NCBI GenBank assembly: GCA_030848705.1
Contig: CM061238.1
Coordinates: 81,988,685 to 82,052,684, forward strand
Direction of reading: 5' to 3'
DNA from: Heracleum sosnowskyi
Lineage: Eukaryota; Streptophyta; Magnoliopsida; Apiales; Apiaceae
Length of the DNA stretch: 64,000 bases
Below are positions 12,301-22,229 of this stretch, one piece after another; position 1 is the first letter of the stretch; every line of letters starts with the position of its first letter. The notes under the pieces are model-generated. The model did not search any database. It had not been told where the DNA came from and worked only from the letters and a program-made list of their open reading frames with translations. Position numbers and translations under genes: made by a program.

Positions 12301-12651
12301 ATTTCCACATCCACTGCAGAAGCAGAGTATATAGCTGCTGGTAGCTGTTGTGCACAGATTCTGTGGATGAAGAATCAGTTGCTGGATTATGGTTTGAGGT
12401 ACTCTAAAATACCTATTTTCTGTGATAACCAAAGTGCTATTGCTATGACAGGTAATCCAGTCCAGCACTCCATGACCAAGCACATCAGCATAAGGTATCA
12501 TTTTATCAGGGAACATGTGGAAGAAGGGAACATTGAGCTTCATTTTGTGTCTACAGACCAACAACTTGCAGATATCTTCACCAAACCTTTGAGTGAAGCT
12601 ACCTTTACAAGATTGGTAAATGCACTTGGAATGATCTCTGGTTTTGACTAG
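9337..12651 (+). pseudogene. Element A pol (protease-integrase-RT-RNase H), two frameshifts
   Basis: Protease has DSGCSGHMTG (from 9,370). Integrase has the H-H-C-C finger (WHKKLSHLN...CDSCQK) and the D-D-E triad (HVDLFGP, RSDNGTEF, QNGVVERKNR). RT has RLEAIRMFLAYA, DVKSAFLNG and YVDD at 11,707-11,718. RNase H has STAEAEYIAAGSCC, FCDNQSAI and DIFTKPL. One frameshift lies in the integrase zinc-finger region near 9,800-9,820 (frame resumes before GLPKS). A second is at a run of six G (10,808-10,813) in the integrase-RT linker. The RT-RNase H part, 10,783-12,651, is one open frame. Gag stop and pol are in different frames, as in element C. Confidence 0.9.
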
Positions 12652-13260
12652 AGATACGGTTTAGACTCAAAAACTATACATGTTTGATTTTTATGCTCAT
12701 GATTCCTTGCATGTATTAACTGTTATGAGTACCAGTGTCATAAACTCTTAAAGTAAACTTTGATGCTAAACTCTGTTAGTCATAAAGTGTTGGTTATACT
12801 CTGATAGTTACAGTCTAATGCTATACTCTGATTGTAATTTTGTCTGAAACATATCGACCAATGAAGAAATTTGTATGAAGCATAATTCTCAGTAAGTAAT
12901 TATGAATCCTTAAGAGTTGTATAGATTCTGATCTCAAATATGTGCAGTAAGTTAACACAGCATGATACTGTCTCTATATTTATAGCATCTCTTAGTTTAT
13001 TAATCCTATATACTGAGTCTGTATTAGCTGTTTGCACTTTCTCTCATAAATTAATTGTATTAACTGATGAAAAGTCTAAACTCTGCTAATTAATAGCAAA
13101 TGTTTCACCCTCATATCAAAAGATGCCAAAAAGAGCACAAATTCCTTTGAGATCATGTTGTGCCTAGGAAGATCCAGGAACTTATTGTATGAAATAAGGG
13201 CTAAAATCTTTGATTTTTGGTGACTAGTGCCAACCACTGATTACTGGAAAAAAAAATTAA

Positions 13261-13297
<37 letters not shown>

Positions 13298-14050
13298 GGG
13301 GTGAAAAATAAAAGATATATCCAAATGAAAGGATATCAGAATACAGAGTTTAGATATAAAAATCAGATTTTATGTTAGATGAGAGTTTGAGCAATCAGTT
13401 TTTACTGTTTTAGTTTGAGGATTTTATGCACTTTGAGATGATCTAAATATTGATTTCGGTAAACTCTACTATTGCACACACATATTTTCACATCTGTACA
13501 GTTTGAGAAAAGAGTTTATTGACAAAGGACAAATGGTAAACACTGATGTATTGTGTGAAATACGCCGAGGTAACTTTGTTTTAATCTCTGATGGTTAAAA
13601 TGATTTCTTTGTTTCAGACATTTTATGATTTTGAGATTAGACATTTGTTTAGAAATTCGAAAGAGTATGATTACAAACGGTTCATATTTGTATTAAACAG
13701 AAGAGAGAGAGGTTGAGTGTTTTGAACAATGTGAAAAACGGTAATTATGGCTATTTTTACTGCGCGTGTGTATTGGAAGTTGTTACATACAGCTGTCAGC
13801 GTATGTATGTTGGACATCTGTCCCACTCACACATTTTTCAAAGACGCCTGCTGTGTGTAGTAATGATTAAAACGATTGGGTTTTAATTTTCACAGTTATT
13901 ATTTAAACTTACTACACATAAACGGTTCATTCTTTTACACATTTCATCTTTTCATAAGTTTTTACTCACAAACACTGTCTCAAACACTTTCACTGCATAC
14001 ATTCTACACTTTTCTCTGTCTTATTTCTTGCTTTCTTCAAAACTTTTCTA
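12652..14050 (+). other. Element A pol-ORF2 spacer
   Basis: This 1.4-kb AT-rich region has no supported coding frame. It contains a (TA)n tract at about 13,264-13,294 and many variants of the element motif (AACTCTGT near 12,772, ATACTCTGAT near 12,796 and 12,826, AACTCTGC near 13,078). The 3' end (about 13,880-14,050) is T-rich and may be the ORF2 leader. How ORF2 is expressed (subgenomic RNA, splicing or internal promoter) is not visible. Confidence 0.7.
13264..13294. repeat. (TA)n microsatellite
   Basis: About 15 TA units in the element A spacer. Confidence 0.95.
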
Positions 14051-17000
14051 ATGGCTACTACAATGTTTACTGCTTCTGGGTTAGAATTTGTCCCGAATAA
14101 CTATTCAGCTCCATTGGCAAATGAGAACGCACCGGAGGCGTTTCATTTGATTCAGAATTTCTTGTCAAACTCTGATATTGGCACTGCTCTCACCGCACCA
14201 CTGAAGCTGTCTGCATCTCAAATAAGGACTCTTTGGCAGACAGGCACTTATGATAATGGCGGAGAGTCTGGGTCTCCGTCCATAATCTTTGAATTTCAAG
14301 ACGAAGAATTTACAGTTACTCCAACAACCGTTCGTGATGCTTTGGGTCTTGACGATTTCAATTCTTTCATAATCTCTGTTGGCGATTCTGAGTTGGTTAG
14401 AATGATGAGAGAAATAGGCTACTCTGGACCATTGACAAAGATTGGTCAACTGAAAAGGCCGTTTTTGCGCAAGGAATGGAGTTTCTTTTTTGATTGCATC
14501 ACCAGAGCTTTTGGAAAGAAGTGCACAAACTGGGATGCGATTCCCACTGATAGTCTGCAAATCGGGTATTCTCTTCTTTATGGAGGTAATTTTGATGTTG
14601 CTAGGCTAGTTCTAAATAATATAGGTGAAAAAATGACTGAAAACAGAGGTGTAGTCTATTTTGCAAGATTCTGTCAATTGATATTCTCTGAATGTGTTTC
14701 TGAAGTAGAGATAGCTGAGAATGATGTGATTCCCTGTTTTAAATTACATAAACGCATATTCTCTGATCTAACTAATAAGGATAACAAGAAAGGGGATGTT
14801 GGTGTCTTGTTGCTACCTGCGTTTGTGCGACAATTTCAAGTAAATTTACAACAACAACTCGCAAACTCTGAAGCTGGACCTTCTGTGTCTCAATCACAGA
14901 GGTCAAAGAAGTCTAAGTTGAGAGCTGTTAAGTCTGCAAGAGTGAAGCCATCCACAAATGAAGCTGGGGTATCAATCACTGATGGTATGCCTCAGAAGAA
15001 AAGGTTAAAGAAAAGAAGAGCAAACAGGGCAAAGTCTGATGATGCTGATGACGAGAGTGAAACTGATGATGAAACTCTTCATCAAAGGAAAAGAAGACTG
15101 GTGGCTGCACATCTTTTTGGTGCATCCAATGTAAATGCTGAAGCAGCACCTATACCTGAAATGGTAAGTGCTGATGTAGAAGCTCCTACATCAAAGGCTG
15201 ATGATGTAGTTGAGGAAGCTGCTGATCATTCTGACAGCAGAGTTTTTGAGAAAATGGATTTCTTTGTTGATGAAGATATTCTAGATGTACATCCTAGTAT
15301 CAGTATTTGTGATACTGAAGATGTAGCAGCTGATCAAGCCACCTTGGTCATTGAAGATTCTGTTGCTTCTCACACAGAAAATCTTTCAGTTCACAATTTA
15401 CATTCTGACAAAGGTGAGGAGGTTGATCAGAGGATAGAGGTTGCTACAGAGCCAATTCTTAATGAAGCTGTAGCAGAGAATGTAATTCTTGAAGCTTTGC
15501 AACAATCTGTTGTTGAGATTGTTCGAAAAGAAGCAGAGTTTGATAATCCAGAAAGGATGGCCGAGAATGTTTCTGCAGAGAATACAGCAGAGGATGAAAA
15601 TGTTGAAGATAGTTCTGCTCATTCACATCCTGATATACAAGAGGAGTTATCTGATATTCGATTAAACTCTGATGAGGAAAGAGTGGTCAATCGAGCTACT
15701 GCTGAGCATTTTCAGGATATGTACTACAATAGATGGGCTGCTGCAGATTGTATCTTTTCTGCACAGAGGGCTGCTGATTTTCTTGCTGATTCTGTGAAGA
15801 AAATTTCAAACTCTGATGTTCTTACAAGTCTCAAGGCCACTGTGGTTCAAGTCAAAGCCTTACACAATAGGTTTGATGAAACACATACAGTGGTTACCAA
15901 TCTTAGGAATGAAGTTGGTCTAAGGGATCTTACCTTAAAGACTGATAGGTCTTATTATTCTGCTATGTTCAAGCAGCAAGCCAAGGATTTTGATGAACTT
16001 AAGAAGAGGCTTGGGAAAGTTGAGGAGAATCAGACTGCAATGTCTGCACAATTGAATTCTATTTCTACTGCTATAGAATTGCTGACATCAGTACTACTTT
16101 CTGATGATGTCAAAAAGGGGGAGAGTGTACCTAATGACAAATGCAAAGACACTCAAACTCTGAGACGGAGGGATGATTCTGCTGATGGTGGAAGCAAGGA
16201 AAGTGAGAGGAAGCAAATTTCTGAGCAAGGGCAAAGAAGATCAAGATTAAATTCTGATAGGTTGAGAAACTCTGGTAAAGGAATCTCAAACTCTGCCAGT
16301 GGTTCAAGACTTAAGAGTTTAATTATTTCAGCCAATCCATCTACTGATGAAGAAATTGCTACAAAAATGTTTCTAGAAGAACATGGTAATGAAGCTACAG
16401 TTGAAGACATGGAAGCTGAAATGCTGAGTCTTGCTGAAGAGCATGAGAAGAAATTGAAGGATGGTACTTACAAAAAGAAAGCTGTCAAGGCTCCTAGAAA
16501 GAAAGAAACTGGAATTTCTATCAAGGAAAATACTCAACAGAGTATACATTACACCAGGAGGCCTGTGATAGCAAACGCTGATAAGGGCAAGGGTAAACTG
16601 ATAGAAGAAGGAAAGTTAACAAGGAAGAATTATTCAACCTCTGACATTGCTCAAGTTGAATCAAAATTTATTAAATCAACCTCTGACGCTGCTCAAGTTG
16701 ATGTTTCTACTAAAGTTGTAACAACCTCTGACAATGCTCATGTTGTGCAAACTCAACTGGCACCTCAACTCCAAGATACTTTTAGAAGACCTATACTTTC
16801 TGAAACTCTGAAGCCAGAAACTGTTAACTTCTCAGAAACCAGAACTGTATTGGGTAAAGAATCTTATGATAAATCTGGATTAGGTTCTCACAGGGAGAAG
16901 AGAATAAACAACAGGTCTGGAGATCAAACATCACTGGCAGTATCTGGTATTTTTACTCAAGAGAGTCTTGATATGCTAGAATCTGTTCAGATGATATTTC

Positions 17001-17533
17001 ATAAAGTGTTAAAGAAAGAGTTTTTGTTGTATTTTATGACTGATGGAAGAGTTTACAAGGTTGCAGAGTCTGACATCAATCTCAAATCTTATGAAGAATT
17101 GGAGTATGTTCTGTATTTGTTAAAAGTCAAAAATAGAAGTACTCATGATGCTGCGTTAGTTATCAGAGAAAGGATGCTGAAATCAAAGATAATGCTTGGA
17201 GGAGGAGTCTCAAGTGCATATATTCCTAAGTACAGAGATGCTTATGGAAAGATTGTAGAAATGAAAAGAAACAGTGCAAGACTAAGGACTGATCTGGGAG
17301 TTAAAGTCTTAGAATTCAATCTAGAATCTGATAAATCATATTTTATTAGGCTAGGGAATGAGATGAGGAAAAATTCCATCTATTCTTTGAGAGCTGCAAT
17401 TTATCAGACTGGAGAATCTGATCCAGAGTTAAGAGAGTTGAAGAAAGTCATGATTGAAGAGCTGGAAAGGGCTGAAAAAAGACTTCTCATGGATTATCTC
17501 AGAACTGTTCCTGATATTCAAGAAATCAAATAA
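14051..17533 (+). CDS. ORF2 of element A, intact 1,160-residue protein of unknown function
   Basis: Starts at ATG 14,051 (MATTMF...) and is uninterrupted. Residues about 1-260 form a globular domain shared with ORF2 of B, C and D (FLRKEWSFFFD, WDAIPTDS, YFARFCQLIF). Two basic NLS-like clusters follow (around 285-302, and QKKRLKKRRANRAK at about 313-326), then a long acidic linker. A predicted coiled coil lies at about 585-680, a charged linker follows, and a second conserved domain lies at about 960-1,050 (FLLYFMTDGRVYKV). There is no signal peptide or obvious transmembrane helix, so an envelope-like role is not supported. The basic clusters suggest nuclear or nucleic-acid contact, which is inference. 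It is the only fully intact large frame in this young element. Confidence 0.85.
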   Translation: MATTMFTASGLEFVPNNYSAPLANENAPEAFHLIQNFLSNSDIGTALTAPLKLSASQIRTLWQTGTYDNGGESGSPSIIFEFQDEEFTVTPTTVRDALGLDDFNSFIISVGDSELVRMMREIGYSGPLTKIGQLKRPFLRKEWSFFFDCITRAFGKKCTNWDAIPTDSLQIGYSLLYGGNFDVARLVLNNIGEKMTENRGVVYFARFCQLIFSECVSEVEIAENDVIPCFKLHKRIFSDLTNKDNKKGDVGVLLLPAFVRQFQVNLQQQLANSEAGPSVSQSQRSKKSKLRAVKSARVKPSTNEAGVSITDGMPQKKRLKKRRANRAKSDDADDESETDDETLHQRKRRLVAAHLFGASNVNAEAAPIPEMVSADVEAPTSKADDVVEEAADHSDSRVFEKMDFFVDEDILDVHPSISICDTEDVAADQATLVIEDSVASHTENLSVHNLHSDKGEEVDQRIEVATEPILNEAVAENVILEALQQSVVEIVRKEAEFDNPERMAENVSAENTAEDENVEDSSAHSHPDIQEELSDIRLNSDEERVVNRATAEHFQDMYYNRWAAADCIFSAQRAADFLADSVKKISNSDVLTSLKATVVQVKALHNRFDETHTVVTNLRNEVGLRDLTLKTDRSYYSAMFKQQAKDFDELKKRLGKVEENQTAMSAQLNSISTAIELLTSVLLSDDVKKGESVPNDKCKDTQTLRRRDDSADGGSKESERKQISEQGQRRSRLNSDRLRNSGKGISNSASGSRLKSLIISANPSTDEEIATKMFLEEHGNEATVEDMEAEMLSLAEEHEKKLKDGTYKKKAVKAPRKKETGISIKENTQQSIHYTRRPVIANADKGKGKLIEEGKLTRKNYSTSDIAQVESKFIKSTSDAAQVDVSTKVVTTSDNAHVVQTQLAPQLQDTFRRPILSETLKPETVNFSETRTVLGKESYDKSGLGSHREKRINNRSGDQTSLAVSGIFTQESLDMLESVQMIFHKVLKKEFLLYFMTDGRVYKVAESDINLKSYEELEYVLYLLKVKNRSTHDAALVIRERMLKSKIMLGGGVSSAYIPKYRDAYGKIVEMKRNSARLRTDLGVKVLEFNLESDKSYFIRLGNEMRKNSIYSLRAAIYQTGESDPELRELKKVMIEELERAEKRLLMDYLRTVPDIQEIK

Positions 17534-17670
17534 AATCTGACTGTAAGTTTTTTTTTTAAAAGTTTTCTATTCTAAGTTAAAGTTAAACTCTGATATATTA
17601 AACACTGCATTTGTTATATGTTTTGACATCATCAATTATCTGTTTAACTTGTACATTTTTATTATGCACA

Positions 17671-17683
17671 AGTTGGGGGAGAT
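17671..17683 (+). promoter_or_regulatory. Polypurine tract of element A
   Basis: AGTTGGGGGAGAT lies directly before the 3' LTR and primes plus-strand synthesis. The GGGGGAGAT core is shared with elements C and D. Confidence 0.9.
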
Positions 17684-18177
17684 TGTTAGATATAATTGCT
17701 GACGTTTGTTCATCAGTGTTTAAGCAACAGGTGATCATCAGAGTTTACATTGAAGCCAGTCAGAGTTTGTTAAAGTCTGACGTGGTGATAGTTGAATTAG
17801 CTGTCGGTGCTGAATTGAATATTCTAGAAGCAATATATTCTGAAGATGGAAAGAAGCAGAATATATTGATACAGCTAAGGAAACTAGACAGAAGACTGAA
17901 GCAATCCTTAATTGATAATAATTGTATAGCTAAATTATAGGAGTATCAATTAGATAAGGATTGTGTAACTGTGTACTATATAAACACAGATAGGTTATCC
18001 CTAGAAGGGACGCAATTATTGAAAACATTATTCTTGTAACCTAGTAGCTCTTTGTGGTTCATTAACATCACTAAGAGAGAATTATTTAATATAATTCAGT
18101 TTGTTGATTTATAAACTTGTGTTCTTGATTGTTATTCTAATACATACTTGATTATATATTGTGTATTCGGCCTAACA
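17684..18177 (+). repeat. 3' LTR of element A
   Basis: This 494-bp LTR appears identical to the 5' LTR and is followed by the duplicated target GCTAC. It contains the TATA-like box at 17,977-17,984. Confidence 0.97.
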
Positions 18178-19904
18178 GCTACTAAGTGTGACTCCTTTGG
18201 ATCACTTTGAAACCTTACACAAAGACATGTAGCAAACATGATGTCAGGTCTGCTAGCAGTTAGGTATAGGAGAGATCCTACCATGCCTCTATAGGTGCTT
18301 GAGACAACTTTCTTTCCTTTAGGGTCAAGATCCAGACTAGTTGATGTGGACATTGGTGTCTTTCCAAGTGATGAATCTTCCAAGTTGAACTTTTTGAGAA
18401 GTTCCTTGATGTATTTAACTTGACAAATGAAGATTCCATCAGGTTGTTGAAGAATTTGTAATCCCAGAAAGAATGACAATTCTCCCATCATACTCATCTC
18501 ATATTTGTTACTCATGAGAGAGGAAAACTTCTCACACAGCTTCTCATTTGTAGAACCAAAAATGATGTCATCCACATAGATTTGTACCAGAATGATGTCC
18601 TTACCATGATGTTTGTAGAAAAGTGTCTTGTCCACAACTCCTCTAGTAAACTGATTTTCCAAAAGAAAGGTGGAAAGTGTGTCATACCAAGCCCTGGGTG
18701 CTTGCTTTAGTCCATACAAAGCCTTGAAGAGTTTGTACACAAAATCATACATTCCAGCATCCTCAAACCCTGGTGGCTGTTCAACATACAATTCTTCTTC
18801 CAATTCTCCATTTAGGAAGGCACTTTTGACATCCATCTGAAATACTTTGAAGTTGCAGTGTGCAGCATAGGCTAGAGAGATTCTTATAGCTTCAAGTCTT
18901 GCAACAGGTGCAAATGTCTCATCATAATCTATTCCTTCCTGTTGACAGTAACCTTTAGCCACTAGCCTTGCTTTGTTTCTTGTCACTGATCCATTTTCAT
19001 CAAGCTTGTTTCTGAAAACCCATTTGGTCTCAATGACTGACTTTCCCTTAGGTCTTGGAACCAACTTCCATACATTGTTTCTTCCAAACTGATTTAGCTC
19101 TTCTTGCATGGCTATCACCCAGTCAGAATCCAACAATGCTTCATCAGTTGTCTTGGGTTCCATTTGAGACAGGAAGCATGAAAACATGCTGTCAGCAGAG
19201 ACTTTGTTCCTTGTCCTCACTCTAGAAGTAGGGTCACCAATGATAAGGTCATTTGTGTGATCCTTATTCCACTTGGTGATTCTGGGCAAGCTACTTGATT
19301 GTACAGGAACAGTTGCTTCAGTTTGTTGAGTTGAATGCTCACCAATTCCATTGTCTTCACCATGTTCTTCATTGGCTCCAGAGTCATCACTGTTATGAAT
19401 GTTAGAAGTTATGGTCTGTGAATGAGCTGGAGTTTGGTTGACAGTAATGGTATTGACAGTATCTTTGTCAACTTCAACAGTTTGAGTGAAGCTAGGTTCT
19501 TCATCAACAATTTCCTCAGCTTCCAAGTATCATTGATTCTCAAATCTGAATGTCTGCATCTTTCCTTCTTCATGCAGTCCTGGAAACTTGGTTTTATCAA
19601 ATGTGACATTAACACTTTCTTCAATAATCCTGTGTTCCATAACATAAACTCTGTAGGCAGTACTTTCTGTGCTGTAACCCATGAATAGTCCTTCAAATGC
19701 CTTGGTGTCAAATTTTCCTTTCTTCTCATGGTTATCCTTCATCATAAAGCATTTGCTCCCAAACACATGAAAGTATTTGACAATAGGTTTCTTCCCAGTT
19801 AGCAGACAGTAAGGTGTACTTGCATGAGTTTTGTTAATCATGGTTCTGTTTTGAGTATAACAAGCTGTGTTGATAGCTTCAGCCCAGAAATATGTTGGCA
19901 GTTC
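18178..19904 (-). pseudogene. Element B integrase C-terminus and reverse transcriptase
   Basis: Read on the minus strand, 19,904-19,533 is the end of integrase (FWAEAINTACYTQN, GYSTESTAYRVY). An in-frame TGA (19,530-19,532) replaces a codon just after FENQ. From 19,526 to 18,178 the linker and RT are open, with VIETKWVFRNK, KARLVAKGYCQQEG, DVKSAFLNGELEE, GLKQAPRAWYDTL and YVDD at 18,567-18,578. The reading stops at the element A insertion and resumes at 6,443. The upstream edge is the element C insertion at 19,905. RT copies the element RNA into DNA. Confidence 0.9.
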
Positions 19905-21017
19905 TGTAAAGCATAATGTAACATAAGATGTAAAAGAGATAACTACAACTCAACAAAGGACAAGACAGACAATAATATCAACAGAAGCACGGGAATCCAG
20001 AATCAAAGAAGAAAAGGTAAACTCAAAAAATCAAAATACGTTATGTATTCTTGAAGTCCGTAAACAGGTCACGGAAAGAAGTTCATGAAAATGTTCAAGC
20101 CTCAGTGACAGCAAAAGAAACAAGACTTTCAAGACGACAGAAGTATGTGAATGATTTAGGGTTAAGTACCACGGGATTCCAGTGATTTAAATGAAGCAAC
20201 CAGAACGACAAAGGACTTATCAACAACATTGAATTGAAGACATAAAAGGAGAATTGATCAAGTGTTATTCATCTGTGAACCAGACCAGTTGCACTAGGTG
20301 ACGGCACTAAAAAGATCAAGTTGTTTTATCGTCTCAGAAGAAATTGATACAGTCTATTACTTAAACACCCAGGAGCTCAGAGTAATCATTAAAAGTCAAA
20401 AGACAAGAAAATGATTCGATAGTTTTTCTATTTAGAAAACTATCGAATAGAATGAAAAGTGATTCAAAGTAAACCAAAATGAATCAATTTGGCATTCGAT
20501 AGTTTTGTTTTAAAAACTATCGAATGGTAAAATGATTTATTTCATTCGATGGTTTTTAAATTGTGGAGCAGGTGAAAAGTATTCTTTTTTTTTTTCAAGT
20601 TGATGAAGATCCAACGGCCAGGATTGTTTCTACAAGTTTGGTTCGATGGTTTTTCAAACTAAAGTCTGCAGTTAATACAGAGTGAAGAAAGTGTCTTCTT
20701 CAGTTAAGGCATTCTACACAGAAACATTACTGAGAGAGAGAACTGAGCCGGAGAAATTATCAGAGAATTAATAGTGCTCAGAATTTGATCATTGTTTTGT
20801 ATTTGTGTAACCTTAAACTCATTGAAGCTAATCTACGGATTAGAAATTGTAGCACTCCTCGAGGTTTATATTTATAAAAATATATATTCCCCGAAACTTG
20901 ATTTGGTTTGGTGTGTTTGATTTCGTTATAGAACTGAAAGATTAATCCGTGAACGAAATTGAATTATTTGTGAGTATCGTATTCAACCCCCCCTTCTACG
21001 ATACTTTGGACCTAACA
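19905..21017 (+). repeat. 5' LTR of element C
   Basis: This 1,113-bp LTR starts TGTAAAGCATAATG and ends GGACCTAACA. It contains two perfect or near-perfect hairpins built on the element motif TTCGATAGTTTT (20,414-20,448 and 20,494-20,525) and two TTCGATGGTTTT variants. A C-run precedes TTCTACGATAC near its end. A T-run (about 20,583-20,595) is longer than in the other LTR. Confidence 0.95.
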
Positions 21018-21997
21018 AGTTTGGCATCATGCAACATAGTTCTAGCTGCTTCAATGAGAGTCCTGTTCTTTCTTTCTACAACTCCATTCTGCTGTGGAGT
21101 CCTTGCAGTAGAGAATTGTTTTACAATTCCTTCATCTTTACAAAAATTTCCAAGTGTGGCATTTCTGAATTCTGTACCATTGTCACTCCTCAAGATTTGG
21201 ACTTTTAAGTTTGGAGTTCTATCAAGAACTCTGACTTGATCAATAATCACTTGAGCATCTTCATCTTTGGATTCAAGAAATTTCACCCAAGTGTACCTTG
21301 AGTAATCATCCACCATTACTAAGGCATATCTCTTTTTGGCCATAGATGGCACATTGACTAGTCCAAAGAGATCCATGTGAATCAACTTGAGTGCTTCTAT
21401 GTTGGTGTTCATTTTCTTGGACTTGTGCACAGCTCTCCTTAGTTTGCCAATTTGACAATCTTCACACAGTCCTTCTTGACAGAATTCCTGTTGGGGCAAA
21501 CCTCTCACTAACTCCTTCTTCATCAAAATATTCATTGTCTTGAAGTTGAGATGTGAGAGCTTCCTATGCCAAAGCATACTGTCACCAACAGTTGCTTTAC
21601 TGTAAAAATAGTAAATTTTATCCTTCTTTGTTGAGTTTAAGTCAGCAACAAACAAGCTTCCTTTTCTGACCCCTTTTAAAGAGAGGCTCCCATCCTTCTT
21701 GTGATAGATGTTACACATCATCATATCAAAATCAACCTTTAATCCCCTGTCACTGAATTGGCTGACACTGAGTAGATTGTTCTTCAATCCATCCATAAGA
21801 GCAATGTCTTCAATGACAACATTTCCAATTTCCAGACAGCCATATCCCAATGTGTAACCCTTGCTGTTGTCTCCAAAGGTTATGATTGGGCCAGCTTTCT
21901 CTACATAGTGTGATAGCAGGGCTTTATCACCTGTCATGTGTCTTGAGCAACCACTGTCAATGATCCACATGACTTGATCTTTCTTCCTGCCCTGCAA
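21018..21997 (-). pseudogene. Duplicated element B protease-integrase segment inside element C
   Basis: On the minus strand this encodes protease (DSGCSRHMTGDKALL) and most of integrase (WHRKLSHLNF, C-x2-C finger EGLCEDCQIGK, HMDLFGL, RSDNGTEF, QNGVVERKNR). It ends at the LTR after HDAKL. It is a near-identical copy of 33,727-34,705, which follows the other LTR of C, and it starts with the same AGTTT target bases. Unlike that copy it is a single open frame, starting at the TTG codon within the conserved TTGCAGGGC junction. Integrase would insert the cDNA, but this fragment lacks its C-terminus. Confidence 0.88.
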
Positions 21998-22229
21998 AAC
22001 AGAATGTGTTTAAGTTGCATATGGTACCCAATCCTTGTTGGGTCCTGCAGTTTTAGTGTCTCCTGAGTTTCTTCCAGTCATAAAATCACAAGCATCATCA
22101 AAAACCTCATGTTTGACTTCTCTTTTCACCCACTTAGGCTTAGAATTGGACTTGATCCTTTTCTTAGTAGATGAAGCCTTTTTGCTGTTGCCAGCAGGCT
22201 CAGAAGTCTCAACAGTGTGCATGTATAAA
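21998..22229 (-). pseudogene. Duplicated element B gag C-terminus inside element C
   Basis: The minus strand encodes the end of B gag (CDFMTGRNSGDTK, then GPNKDWVPYAT and a stop at 22,010). It is followed by the short gag-pol junction with TTGCAGGGC. Homology to 34,720-34,940 ends abruptly at about 22,229, where element C gag begins in the opposite orientation. That point is the rearrangement breakpoint. Confidence 0.85.

Larger units (their letters stand above)
6444..18177 (+). mobile_element. Element A: young full-length Sirevirus-like copia retrotransposon
   Basis: This is a complete 11,734-bp element bounded by two 494-bp LTRs (TG...CA) and flanked by the 5-bp duplication GCTAC (6,439-6,443 and 18,178-18,182). 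It sits antisense within the RT/RNase H region of element B. It has a PBS matching initiator tRNA-Met, gag, pol, a 1.4-kb spacer, an intact 1,160-residue ORF2 and a polypurine tract. I found no difference between the LTRs, which indicates recent insertion. Gag-pol nevertheless carries three apparent frameshifts. The octamer AACTCTGA is strongly over-represented throughout. Confidence 0.97.

Noticed and set aside
14051..17533. ORF2 as a retroviral-type envelope protein
   Set aside because: I see no signal peptide, hydrophobic fusion segment or transmembrane helix; composition is charged, with NLS-like clusters and coiled coil.
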